Source: Rubrivivax sp.
GTDB lineage: Bacteria; Pseudomonadota; Gammaproteobacteria; Burkholderiales; Burkholderiaceae_C
DNA length: 64,000 nucleotides
Reading direction: 5' to 3'
Assembly: GCA_027491255.1 (NCBI GenBank)
Contig: JAIXWM010000157.1
Coordinates: forward strand, 47,261-111,260
In this document: positions 42,828-51,252 of the stretch, in pieces
Layout of the letters: each line of letters opens with the position of its first letter
How positions within the stretch are numbered: the stretch's first letter is position 1
Translations under genes and position numbers: made by a program
The notes under the pieces: model-generated
Seen by the model: only the letters and a program-made list of their open reading frames with translations
Databases searched by the model: none
What the model was told of the DNA's origin: nothing

Positions 42828-44390
42828 CTAGGGCGATGGCGATGCCAGGACGCGCTGCACCAACCCGGCGACTCGGTCTAGGACAATCCTGTCCATCGTG
42901 ATCGCCCGGCCCCACTCGCGCGTGGTCTCGCCGGGCCACTTGTTCGTCGCATCCAGCCCCATCTTGCCGCCCAGGCCGCTGACCGGAGAGGCGAAGTCGA
43001 GGTAGTCGATAGGCGTCGAGTCGACCAGCGTGGTGTCGCGCACCGGATCCATCCGCGTCGTGATGGCCCACACCACCTCCTTCCAGTCCCGCACGTCCAC
43101 GTCGTCATCGACAACGACGATGAACTTCGTGTACATGAACTGGCGCAGGAAGCTCCACAGCCCGAACATCACGCGCTTCGCATGGCCCGGGTAGGCCTTG
43201 CGGATCGAGATCACCGCCATCCGGTAGCTGCAGCCCTCGGGCGGCAGGTGGAAGTCGGCGATCTCCGGAAACTGCTTCTGCAGGATGGGAACGAAGACCT
43301 CGTTCAGCGCTTCGCCCAGCACCGCCGGCTCGTCCGGCGGCTTGCCGGTATGGGTGGAGTGGTAGATCGCATCGCGCCGCATCGTCAGACGCGTCAACTC
43401 GAACACCGGGAACCAGTCCTGCTCGTTGTAGTAGCCGGTGTGGTCGCCGAAGGGCCCCTCGAGTGCGTGCAGGTAGCCGCCACGCTCGCGCAGCGGCACC
43501 CCCGCCTCGCTGTGACCCTCGAAGCCGGCCGGCGCCAGCGGGATGCAGCCCTCGAGCACGATCTCGGCGCTGGCCGGCACCTGCAGCATCAGCCCGCCCT
43601 CGCCCACCCCGGTGTCGACGACCTCGGTACGGCCCCCGCGAAGCAGGCCCGCGAACTGGTATTCCGACAGCGTGTCGGGTACCGGCGTGACGGCGCCGAG
43701 GATCGTCGCCGGGTCGGCACCCAGCGCCACGGCGATCGGAAAGGCCTGCCCCGGGTTGGCGCGCGCGAACTCCCGGAAATCCAACGCCCCGCCGCGGTGC
43801 GCGAGCCAGCGCATGATGACCTGGCGCGGGCCGATCACCTGCTGGCGGTAGATGCCCAGGTTCTGACGCCGGCGCGGCTGGGCCACGCCCTGGGGCCCGC
43901 GCGTCACCACCAGGCCCCAGGTGATCAGCGGGCCGGCGTCGCCAGGCCAGCAGGTCTGCACCGGCAGCCGGGCGAGGTCGATGTCGGCGCCCTCGAGCAC
44001 CACCTCCTGGCAGGGGGCGCGGCGCACCGTCGCCGGCTTCATGTCCCACACCGCCTTGGCCAGGTGCAGCAGCTTGCCGGTGTCCTTCAGGCCGCGCACC
44101 GGCTCGGGCTCCTTAAGTGCGGCCAGCAGGCGGCCGACGTCTCGCAACTCCTCGGCGGAATCCGCACCCATGCCCAGGGCGACTCGCCGAGTCGTGCCGA
44201 ACAGGTTCAGCAGGCAGGGCATCGCATGACCGGCGGGTCGCTCGACCAGCAGGGCCGGCCCACCGGCACGCAGCACGGCGTCTGCGAGCGCCGTCATCTC
44301 CAGGCGCGCAGAGACCGGGTCGCCCACCCGGCGCAGCTCGCCGAGGGTTTCGAGCTGGGCCATGAAATCACGTAAGTCTCGATACTTCAC
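42828..44390 (-). CDS. ubiD: UbiD-family 4-hydroxy-3-polyprenylbenzoate decarboxylase
   Basis: A 520-residue prenyl-FMN-dependent decarboxylase of ubiquinone biosynthesis. It has RRRQNLGIYRQQVIGPRQVI with the prFMN and metal site, EGPFGDHTGYY, and the Arg/Glu/Glu region around LGEALNEVFVPILQKQFPEI. VVVDDDVDVRDWKEVVWAI is the conserved C-terminal block. The length agrees with family members. The start at 44390 (MKYRDLRDFMAQLETLGEL) is typical. UbiX is not in the window. Confidence 0.95.
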   Translation of the reverse strand: MKYRDLRDFMAQLETLGELRRVGDPVSARLEMTALADAVLRAGGPALLVERPAGHAMPCLLNLFGTTRRVALGMGADSAEELRDVGRLLAALKEPEPVRGLKDTGKLLHLAKAVWDMKPATVRRAPCQEVVLEGADIDLARLPVQTCWPGDAGPLITWGLVVTRGPQGVAQPRRRQNLGIYRQQVIGPRQVIMRWLAHRGGALDFREFARANPGQAFPIAVALGADPATILGAVTPVPDTLSEYQFAGLLRGGRTEVVDTGVGEGGLMLQVPASAEIVLEGCIPLAPAGFEGHSEAGVPLRERGGYLHALEGPFGDHTGYYNEQDWFPVFELTRLTMRRDAIYHSTHTGKPPDEPAVLGEALNEVFVPILQKQFPEIADFHLPPEGCSYRMAVISIRKAYPGHAKRVMFGLWSFLRQFMYTKFIVVVDDDVDVRDWKEVVWAITTRMDPVRDTTLVDSTPIDYLDFASPVSGLGGKMGLDATNKWPGETTREWGRAITMDRIVLDRVAGLVQRVLASPSP

Positions 44391-44425
44391 GGCTGCAGAC
44401 GATCAAGAAACGTTTGAGGGTCGAC

Positions 44426-44454
44426 TTGACGGGCGGAAATGCGATTCCTAGAAT
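44426..44454 (+). promoter_or_regulatory. Sigma-70 promoter for the lytic transglycosylase gene
   Basis: TTGACG (44426-44431), a 17-bp spacer and TAGAAT (44449-44454) form the clearest sigma-70 promoter in the window. It lies about 185 bp before the start at 44639; the intervening leader holds no other obvious feature. Confidence 0.65.
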
Positions 44455-44638
44455 CCGCCTCCCGTCGCCTAGAACCAAGGGTTTACCCGATAGTTCGGAT
44501 GTGAAGCCCGTCAAGGGACCGAACGTATCCGAGATTGAGCTGTCGGGAGCGCGCCCAACCTCGCATTATCTCCCGCACACCTGCGAACAGCGGTGCCGGG
44601 GGATCCCGCGCCAGGGCTTGTTCGTCGAATGGAGGTCC

Positions 44639-45454
44639 ATGAATACTTTCCGATGGCGGAACCGGTCGCAATCCGCGCTGCGCGCGGCGGGCCTCTTCAC
44701 GCGTGACGTGGCCCACGGGCTGCTCGAGATCAGCCACAACTCGCTCGCGGCCATTGGTCTTGCAGTGATCACCGCGACGATCCTTGTCGGCGGCAACCCC
44801 GCCGTCCTGGCGCAGGCCGAGGGCGCAGCCCTGGGCTGGTTGAAGATGCGGCAGGAAGCCCGCGAAGACGCGGCGGGCAACTTCCTGGCCACCATGGCCG
44901 AGCCGCAGGCGGTGGCCCGCGCGACGGCGATCGACCCGTCGCAACTGACACGGCAGCAGGCTGCAGTGGCGCAATGGATCTCGCGGCGCTACCGGGTGGC
45001 CAAGGAGCCCGTGGGGCGGCTCGTCCAGGAGGCGTGGTCCATCGGCCAGCGCGCGGGGCTCGCGCCGACACTGATCCTGGCCGTCATGGGCGTGGAATCG
45101 AGCTTCAACCCCTTCGCACAGAGTTCGGCGGGTGCCCAGGGTCTGATGCAGGTGCTCACGCGCGTCCACGACGACAAGTACACGCCATTCGGAGGCCTGC
45201 ATTCGGCCTTCGACCCCGTCACCAATCTGCGCGTGGGTGTCCAGGTTCTCAAGGATTGCATCCAGCGCGCAGGCAGCCTGGAGGACGGGCTACGCTACTA
45301 CGTGGGCGCCAGCCAGTTGCCCGACGACGGCGGCTACACAGCCCGGGTCCTGGCCGAGCATGAGCTTCTCGAGCGCGTGGCCCGGGGTGAACAGGTATCG
45401 TCCAGCATGCCAGCGGTGCCGGGCGAGCGCCTGGCCCTCACCGGCCAGCGCTGA
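44639..45454 (+). CDS. Lytic transglycosylase (SLT domain)
   Basis: A 271-residue murein lytic transglycosylase. An N-terminal hydrophobic segment (SLAAIGLAVITATILVGGNP) serves as signal or membrane anchor. The SLT domain (about residues 125-245) has the catalytic Glu in VMGVESSFNPFAQSSAGAQG with LMQV following. It cleaves peptidoglycan between MurNAc and GlcNAc. The ATG at 44639 is preceded by GGAGG at 44631-44635, which decides the start against longer in-frame starts upstream. A good promoter lies upstream. Confidence 0.9.
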   Translation: MNTFRWRNRSQSALRAAGLFTRDVAHGLLEISHNSLAAIGLAVITATILVGGNPAVLAQAEGAALGWLKMRQEAREDAAGNFLATMAEPQAVARATAIDPSQLTRQQAAVAQWISRRYRVAKEPVGRLVQEAWSIGQRAGLAPTLILAVMGVESSFNPFAQSSAGAQGLMQVLTRVHDDKYTPFGGLHSAFDPVTNLRVGVQVLKDCIQRAGSLEDGLRYYVGASQLPDDGGYTARVLAEHELLERVARGEQVSSSMPAVPGERLALTGQR

Positions 45455-45572
45455 TCCGCCTCGCCATTCGAGCGAGGTCGGGTTTGCGGCACGGGGGCGT
45501 GCCCTGGACGTGATCTGGACGCCGACCACGGACAATAGCGGCCTCAACCCCCACAGCAACCGCTCCTGAACC

Positions 45573-46823
45573 ATGTTCGACCGCCAGCACCACACCATCG
45601 CCCGCACCGACCCCGAGGTCTGGTCCGCCATCGAGGCCGAGAACCGGCGCCAGGAAGAGCACATCGAACTGATCGCCTCGGAGAACTACACCTCGCCGGC
45701 GGTCATGGCCGCCCAGGGCAGCCAGCTGACCAACAAGTACGCCGAGGGCTACCCCGGCAAGCGCTACTACGGCGGCTGCGAACACGTCGACGTCGTGGAG
45801 CAACTCGCGATCGACCGGCTCAAGCGCCTGTTCGGCGCGAACCACGCCAACGTGCAGCCCAACTCCGGCTCGCAGGCCAACCAGGCCGTCTTCTTCGCCC
45901 TGCTCCAGCCCGGCGACACCATCATGGGCATGAGCCTGTCCGAAGGCGGGCACCTGACGCACGGCATGCCGCTGAACATGAGCGGCAAGTGGTTCAAGGT
46001 GGTGAGCTACGGGCTCGATGCGAACGAGGCGATCGACTACGACTCGATGGAGCGACTGGCGCACGAGCACCGGCCCAAGCTCATCATCGCCGGCGCCTCC
46101 GCCTACAGCCTTCACATCGACTTCGAGCGTTTCGCGCGCGTGGCGCGCGATGTCGGCGCGTGGTTCCTGGTGGACATGGCGCACTACGCAGGCTTGATCG
46201 CCGCCGGCGTCTACCCCAATCCCGTGCCGCACGCCGATGTCGTGACCTCGACCACGCACAAGAGCCTTCGCGGACCGCGTGGCGGCATCGTCCTTGCCAA
46301 CAACGACGACGTCGCGAAGAAGGTCAACAGCGCCATCTTCCCCGGCATCCAGGGCGGGCCGCTGATGCACGTCATCGCCGGCAAGGCCGTGGCCTTCCAA
46401 GAGGCCCTGACGCCTGAGTTCAAGGCCTACCAGCAGCAGGTGGTCGCCAATGCGCGCGTGCTCGCCGAAACACTCATCGAGCGTGGCCTGCGCATCGTCT
46501 CGGGCCGCACCGAGAGCCACGTGATGCTGGTGGATCTGCGGCCCAAGGGCCTGACCGGCAAGGAGGCCGAGGCTGTCCTCGGACGCGCGCACATCACCTG
46601 CAACAAGAACGGCATTCCGAACGACCCGCAGAAGCCCATGATCACGAGCGGCATCCGCCTGGGCAGCCCGGCGATGACCACGCGCGGCTTCAAGGAGGAG
46701 CAGGCACGTCGCACCGGGCACCTGATCGCCGACGTGCTGGACCGGCCGCACGACGAGGCCGCCATTGCCTCCGTGCGCGCGCAGGTGTCCGCGCTGACCC
46801 GGGCCTTCCCGGTCTACGGCTGA
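45573..46823 (+). CDS. glyA: Serine hydroxymethyltransferase
   Basis: A 416-residue PLP enzyme converting serine and tetrahydrofolate to glycine and methylene-THF. The PLP lysine lies in VVTSTTHKSLRGPRGGIVLA. Conserved N-terminal EHIELIASENYTSPAVM and the YAEGYPGKRYYGGCEHVD motif with the tetrahydrofolate site are present. Length is normal. It is followed by nrdR 12 bp downstream, a common glyA-nrdR pair in betaproteobacteria. Confidence 0.97.
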   Translation: MFDRQHHTIARTDPEVWSAIEAENRRQEEHIELIASENYTSPAVMAAQGSQLTNKYAEGYPGKRYYGGCEHVDVVEQLAIDRLKRLFGANHANVQPNSGSQANQAVFFALLQPGDTIMGMSLSEGGHLTHGMPLNMSGKWFKVVSYGLDANEAIDYDSMERLAHEHRPKLIIAGASAYSLHIDFERFARVARDVGAWFLVDMAHYAGLIAAGVYPNPVPHADVVTSTTHKSLRGPRGGIVLANNDDVAKKVNSAIFPGIQGGPLMHVIAGKAVAFQEALTPEFKAYQQQVVANARVLAETLIERGLRIVSGRTESHVMLVDLRPKGLTGKEAEAVLGRAHITCNKNGIPNDPQKPMITSGIRLGSPAMTTRGFKEEQARRTGHLIADVLDRPHDEAAIASVRAQVSALTRAFPVYG

Positions 46824-46835
46824 ACCCGCCGGGCC

Positions 46836-47276
46836 ATGCGCTGCCCTTTCTGCGCCCACCCCGAGACCCAGGTCACCGAGACCCGGGATTCAGATGAGGG
46901 CTTCACGCGCAGGCGGCGGCGCTGCCTGCAGTGCGACCGCCGCTTCACCACCTACGAGCGCCCGGAGATCGCGCTGCCGGCGGTCGTCAAGCGTGACGGC
47001 GGTCGGGCCGAGTTCGACCCGGCCAAGGTGCAAACCTCGATGATGCTGGCACTGCGCAAGCGTCCGGTGGCGGTCGAGCAGGTGGACGCCGCGCTCGAGC
47101 ACATCCAGGAACAGCTGCTCGCCGACGGCGCGCGCGAGGTCCCGAGCTCGCGCCTGGGCGAGCTCGTGCTCGGGGAGCTGAAGAAGATCGACAAGGTCGC
47201 CTACGTTCGCTTTGCCAGCGTCTACCGCAGCTTCGAGAACGTCGACGAGTTCCGCAAGCTGATCCGGGGGATCTGA
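46836..47276 (+). CDS. nrdR: Transcriptional repressor NrdR
   Basis: A 146-residue regulator that represses ribonucleotide reductase genes through dATP/ATP binding. An N-terminal zinc ribbon (MRCPFCAHPETQVTETRDS ... RRRCLQCDRRFTTYER) precedes an ATP-cone domain (VVKRDGGRAEFDPAKVQTSM and YVRFASVYRSFENVDEF). It follows glyA closely and is probably co-transcribed. A 16-bp palindrome overlaps its stop. Confidence 0.96.
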   Translation: MRCPFCAHPETQVTETRDSDEGFTRRRRRCLQCDRRFTTYERPEIALPAVVKRDGGRAEFDPAKVQTSMMLALRKRPVAVEQVDAALEHIQEQLLADGAREVPSSRLGELVLGELKKIDKVAYVRFASVYRSFENVDEFRKLIRGI

Positions 47277-47291
47277 GAGGCCGCGGCCTCT
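47276..47291. repeat. 16-bp perfect palindrome after nrdR
   Basis: AGAGGCCGCGGCCTCT overlaps the last base of the nrdR stop codon. There is no T-run. It may be part of a weak terminator or a protein site; the rest of the 169-bp gap to fimT shows no clear promoter. Confidence 0.45.
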
Positions 47292-47445
47292 GAGGCCGGC
47301 ACCACCGGTCTGGCGCGGCCCGCCCTGGTTCGATCCGCCGAACCCGGCATCCCCCATCCGGGTGACCCGTTTGCGGGATGCGCACCGGCAGGTGTTTTCG
47401 AAGAATCTGCTGCATCGGGGCCACTGCCCCAGCGGGGAGACCCAG

Positions 47446-48039
47446 ATGCAGCAAGCAGCCCTCCAAGGCGCCGGACGCAGCCGAATCGATCGCAGAGTCC
47501 ACGCGCGATTCGGCGCCGCCTGCCGCGGCGTTTCGCTGATCGAGGCCTGCACCGTCCTGGCCGTGCTGTCGGTCCTGGCGGGCCTTGCGCTGCCGTCCCT
47601 CGCCGATCACCTGGCCAAGCGCCGGCTCGAGGGACGCGCCGCGGAACTGTCGAACGACCTGCAATACCTGCGCAGCGAGGCCGTGTCGCGCAACGAAGCC
47701 ATGCGCATCAGCTTCGGCAGCGACGCGGGCGGCACCTGCTACGTCCTGCACCCTGCTGCGGCAGAAGGCTGCGTGTGCGCCAGCGACGGCAGCGCCCGCT
47801 GCACGAGCCCCACGCTGTCGCCCCTGCGCAGCGTCGGCATGCCGGCGGCAGAAGGGGTGACGCTGCTCAGCAACGTCCGCTCGATCATGGTCGACCCCCG
47901 CCTGGGCACGAGCACGCCGGGAGGCACCCTGCGCCTGAGCGACCGCGCCGGCCGGGAGATCAGGCACGTAGTGAACATCATGGCCCGGGTGCGCAGCTGC
48001 ACGCCCTCCGGCCGCCTGCCCGGTTGGCGCCCGTGCTGA
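47446..48039 (+). CDS. Type IV minor pseudopilin, FimT/GspH type
   Basis: A 197-residue prepilin-like protein. The prepilin peptidase site is CRG|VSLIEACTVLAVLSVLAG at about residues 26-45, with Glu5 of the mature protein, followed by the FimT-type ELSNDLQYLRSEAVSRNEAM. The globular part carries four cysteines near CYVLHPAAAEGCVCASDGSARC. The N-terminal leader of about 28 residues is longer than usual. The ATG at 47446 has GGGGAG upstream. It is the first gene of a minor-pilin cluster. Confidence 0.82.
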   Translation: MQQAALQGAGRSRIDRRVHARFGAACRGVSLIEACTVLAVLSVLAGLALPSLADHLAKRRLEGRAAELSNDLQYLRSEAVSRNEAMRISFGSDAGGTCYVLHPAAAEGCVCASDGSARCTSPTLSPLRSVGMPAAEGVTLLSNVRSIMVDPRLGTSTPGGTLRLSDRAGREIRHVVNIMARVRSCTPSGRLPGWRPC

Positions 48040-48083
48040 AACCGTGTACGTAACCGAAACCCGCCGCCGGCAGACAATGGGGC

Positions 48084-48593
48084 ATGTATCCGCGACGCAA
48101 GCTGCAAGATCATCGGCTGCCGCAGCGAGGCCTGACCCTGGTCGAACTGATGGTGGCCGTCGCGATCGCGGCCGTCCTGGCCGCCGTCGCCGTGCCGGCC
48201 TACCTCGACAGCATGCGCCGGGCGCGACGCGCCGACGCGATCACCGCGCTGCAGCAGGCCATGCTGCTGCAGGAGCGCTACCGCGCGAACAGTCCTCAGT
48301 ACGCCACGCACCTGCTCGTCAGCGGCACGGCCCTCGCCGGGGTGGGCACCGCCGACGCGGCCGGGGCAGCGACCGCTTACGACCTGGCCTCGGGCATGTA
48401 CTCGGTCAGCCTGTCCGACGCCTCGGCCACCGGCTACCTGCTCCAGGCCCAAGCCAAGGGCGGCCAGGCAGCCGACAGCCCCTGCCAGGTGCTGCAATTG
48501 CGCATCGACGGCGGCCAGGTGATGCAGGCCTCAGGGCGTACGGCGGCTGTCGACAACGACGCCACGGCCAACCGTGCCTGCTGGGGCAGTTGA
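48084..48593 (+). CDS. Type IV pilin-like protein, PilE type
   Basis: A 169-residue pilin with leader MYPRRKLQDHRLPQRG cleaved before LTLVELMVAVAIAAVLAAVA, then VPAYLDSMRRARRADAITAL and the PilE-type helix QQAMLLQERYRANSPQYA. A C-terminal Cys pair (CQVLQLRIDGG ... ACWGS) may form the disulfide D-loop. It groups with PilE/minor pilins of Burkholderiales. It lies 44 bp after fimT. Confidence 0.85.
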   Translation: MYPRRKLQDHRLPQRGLTLVELMVAVAIAAVLAAVAVPAYLDSMRRARRADAITALQQAMLLQERYRANSPQYATHLLVSGTALAGVGTADAAGAATAYDLASGMYSVSLSDASATGYLLQAQAKGGQAADSPCQVLQLRIDGGQVMQASGRTAAVDNDATANRACWGS

Positions 48594-48608
48594 GTCGCGG
48601 CCAAGGGC

Positions 48609-49191
48609 ATGAGACGCCACAGACTGCAGCCCCCACGACCGACAGGGCGCGCTCGCGGTCTCGGTACCGTCGAATGGATGGTCGTCATGGCGGTGGTCGG
48701 CGTGCTGGCGGCCGTGGCGCTGCCCTCGCTGATGGAGCACCTGGCGCGCCGCGCCGTGGAAGGCGTGGCGCTGCAACTGCTTGGTGACCTGCAGTACGCG
48801 CGCAGCGAATCCGCTCAGCGCAACGAGGCCGTCGCCGTGACCACGGCTGCCGGATGTCACGTCATCCATGCCGCCAACGCCAGTGCCACGTGCACCCGTG
48901 GCGGCGCCGACGTGTCCCCGGCATCAGCTCTGTTGAAATCCGTCATCCAGGACTCCATGCCTGCCGCTGACGTCCAGCCTCAGGGGGGGGCTGACCGGCA
49001 TGGTCTTCGAGCCTGTGGGAACCACGGCCTCCTTCGCCGGCACGGCACCGGGCAGCGAGTCGGCCTCGTGGCAGGTCAGCAATGCGAGCGGCACCCTCCT
49101 CGTGCGGGTTCAAGTCAACTTGGGTGGCCGGGCCTCGGCTTGCGTCAGCGCAGGCGGGCCGTTGCCTGGAATACCGAACTGCCCCCCGTGA
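48609..49191 (+). pseudogene. FimT/GspH-type pseudopilin, frameshifted at a G8 tract
   Basis: The frame from 48609 encodes a prepilin (leader ending GRARG, then LGTVEWMVVMAVVGVLAAVA and LQLLGDLQYARSESAQRNEA). At eight consecutive G (48983-48990) the expected continuation GLTGMVFEPVGTTASFAG moves to the next frame and ends NCPP with a TGA at 49189-49191. Removing one G joins the two parts into one protein of about 193 residues. The stop overlaps the pilW GTG (GTGA), as a functional gene would. It could be a real pseudogene, a phase-variable gene or a sequencing error. Confidence 0.75.
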
Positions 49192-49919
49192 ACCGGACGG
49201 TCGTCATACCCTTCGCGCACAGGCGCCGTGCCCGAGCCGCCCGGGCCGCACAGGGCCTGTCCGTCGTCGAACTGATGGTCGGTCTGGCCGTGGGCATGTT
49301 CATCGCGGCGGCGGCACTGGTGTCGGCCGTCCAGCTCACGGAATCGAACCGCCGGGTGCTGCTGGAGGCACGTCTGAACCAGGACATGCGCGCGACCATG
49401 GACATGGTCACGCGCCACCTCCGCCGCGCCGGATACTGGGGCAATGCGCAGGCCGGCGCCCGAGGTGCCGACGGCTCGATCACGAGCTATGCGTCGACGG
49501 GGTATGCCGAGGTGACTCCGGCCGGCACCGCAGCGTCCGCCGTCAGCCTGCGAATCGCCCAGGATGCGGACGACCTGGCGGAATCCGACGAGACCTTCGA
49601 GTTCCGCCTCGAGCCGGACGCGCAGGGCAAGGGGCGCCTTCAGGTCCGCCTTGCCGGGGCGACCAGCTACCAGGACCTCACCGACCCGGCAATCACCGAC
49701 GTCCGGAATTTCAGCGTCGAGCCGAGGAATGCCGCGCCGGTGGCGCTGTCCTGCCCGGGGCGCTGCGGAAGCGGCTCCCTCCCGGCCTGTCCAACCCTGC
49801 AGGTACGCCGCTACGACTTGAGCCTGACGGCACGCGCGAGCTTCGACCCGGTCATCCAACGCACGCTGCAGGCCACGGTGCGGCTGCGCAACGACGCGCT
49901 CAGCGGGGCTTGCCCGTGA
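49188..49919 (+). CDS. pilW: Type IV pilus minor pilin PilW
   Basis: A 243-residue minor pilin. The prepilin site is AAQG|LSVVELMVGLAVGMFIAA, followed by SAVQLTESNRRVLLEARLNQ and the typical PilW stretch DMVTRHLRRAGYWGNA. The start is GTG at 49188, overlapping the stop of the frameshifted fimT; the longer frame that runs in from fimT was rejected as an artefact of the G8 tract. Two disulfide-capable Cys lie near CPGRCGSGSLPACPT. It helps prime pilus assembly. Confidence 0.87.
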   Translation: MNRTVVIPFAHRRRARAARAAQGLSVVELMVGLAVGMFIAAAALVSAVQLTESNRRVLLEARLNQDMRATMDMVTRHLRRAGYWGNAQAGARGADGSITSYASTGYAEVTPAGTAASAVSLRIAQDADDLAESDETFEFRLEPDAQGKGRLQVRLAGATSYQDLTDPAITDVRNFSVEPRNAAPVALSCPGRCGSGSLPACPTLQVRRYDLSLTARASFDPVIQRTLQATVRLRNDALSGACP

Positions 49920-51247
49920 GGACCTCCATCATCTCGAAGCCATGCAGCGGCCGCGGACGCCGTCGACGAGCATCCTGCCGCAGAGCGCGCCCACCAGCCG
50001 CCCGCGGCATCGCCACCGTGCCGGTGGTGCTGATACTCCTGCTCGGGCTGGCGATCATGGGCCTGTACGCCAACCGCGGCTTGGTGTTCGAGCAGCGCAC
50101 CGCCGCCAACCAGGCCCGCTCGACCCAGGCCTTCGAGGTGGCTGAAGCGGGCCTCGAGTGGGCCGGATCGATGCTGAACAGCATCACCCCGGTGGGCGCC
50201 GACTGCCTCGAGGATACGAGCGCGACGCAGACATTCCGCGACCGCTTTCTCGCTTTCGACAGCACGACGGGGCTGATCTCGCTGCGCGCCGACAGCGCGA
50301 ACCCCGGCACCTACCTCAGGGCCGCCTGCGTGTTCACGAGTTCCGGGCTGCGCTGCAGTTGCCCGGGCAGTGGCTTGCCGACGTTCGGCGCCACCGACAT
50401 CGGCGAGAACTTCCTGGTGACTTTCGAAGCGCCCTCGCCCGCCCGACCCGGCGTCCTGCGCGTGACCGTCACCGGGTGCACCTCCACCGGGGTGGCGGCC
50501 AAGGATCCGGCCTGCCTGCCAGGTGGCGACGGCCGCGCCGACGCGCGTGCGCGGGTCACGGCCCTGTACGCGCTGCTGCCGATGCTCGGCACCGCGCCGG
50601 CCGCGCCGGTGACCCTCGCGGGCAACGTGACCTGGCAAGGCAGCGGCGCGGCCGTCGGCATCTTCAACACGGACGCCGCCACGCAGGGCATCACCATCCG
50701 CGCCGGCGGCGACGTCGATGCGAGCAAGGCGCGCGTCACCTCGATGCCCGGCACGCCCGCAGCACAGTCCATCGTGGCCAACGACGGCACGCTGTCGGGG
50801 CTGGACGCCGATGCGCTTTTCACCAGTTTCTTCGGCATGTCCAAGGATTCCTGGCGCCAGTTGGCGACCGTGATCACCTGCGCCACGGACTGCGCCAGCG
50901 CGCTGCAGGCCGCCGTGGCCTCTGGCGCCCAGGGCATCTGGGTCGAAGGTGACCTGGAGATCCAGGGGAACACCTCCATCGGCAGCGCCGATCGGCCAGC
51001 GGTGATCGTCGTCAACGGCAAGATGCTCATGCGCGGTACGGCCAACCTCTTTGGCATGGTCTATGCCACCGATTGGGACAACACCGGTGGTGGCTCGGCG
51101 CTGCTGCGCGGCGCCGTCGTGTCGGAAAACAGCTTCACTGCCAACGGGTCGGCCGACTTCTACTTCGACCCGCTCGTCCTGAGAAGGCTCACTAGCGGCG
51201 GCGCCGGCACCTTCGCCCGGCTGCCAGGCAGTTGGCGGGACTACTGA
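49916..51247 (+). CDS. PilX-type minor pilin, unusually large
   Basis: A 443-residue protein beginning at a GTG that overlaps the pilW stop by 4 bp. The hydrophobic prepilin-like helix is RGIATVPVVLILLLGLAIMG at about residues 30-49, without a Glu5, as in PilX. The family-typical NQARSTQAFEVAEAGLEWAG follows. Typical PilX proteins are 150-250 residues; this one adds about 200 residues with short repeating hydrophobic strands (TLAGNVTWQGSGAAVGIFNT, GIWVEGDLEIQGNTSIGSAD), suggesting a beta-rich or beta-helical surface domain. Function in pilus assembly or adhesion is inferred. Confidence 0.75.
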   Translation: MRTSIISKPCSGRGRRRRASCRRARPPAARGIATVPVVLILLLGLAIMGLYANRGLVFEQRTAANQARSTQAFEVAEAGLEWAGSMLNSITPVGADCLEDTSATQTFRDRFLAFDSTTGLISLRADSANPGTYLRAACVFTSSGLRCSCPGSGLPTFGATDIGENFLVTFEAPSPARPGVLRVTVTGCTSTGVAAKDPACLPGGDGRADARARVTALYALLPMLGTAPAAPVTLAGNVTWQGSGAAVGIFNTDAATQGITIRAGGDVDASKARVTSMPGTPAAQSIVANDGTLSGLDADALFTSFFGMSKDSWRQLATVITCATDCASALQAAVASGAQGIWVEGDLEIQGNTSIGSADRPAVIVVNGKMLMRGTANLFGMVYATDWDNTGGGSALLRGAVVSENSFTANGSADFYFDPLVLRRLTSGGAGTFARLPGSWRDY

Positions 51248-51252
51248 TCGCC

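Noticed and set aside
48609..49919. A single 436-codon FimT-PilW fusion protein
   Set aside because: The joining segment (about 48990-49187) is nonsense in this frame, while the next frame gives the expected FimT end; the fusion is an artefact of the G8 tract.
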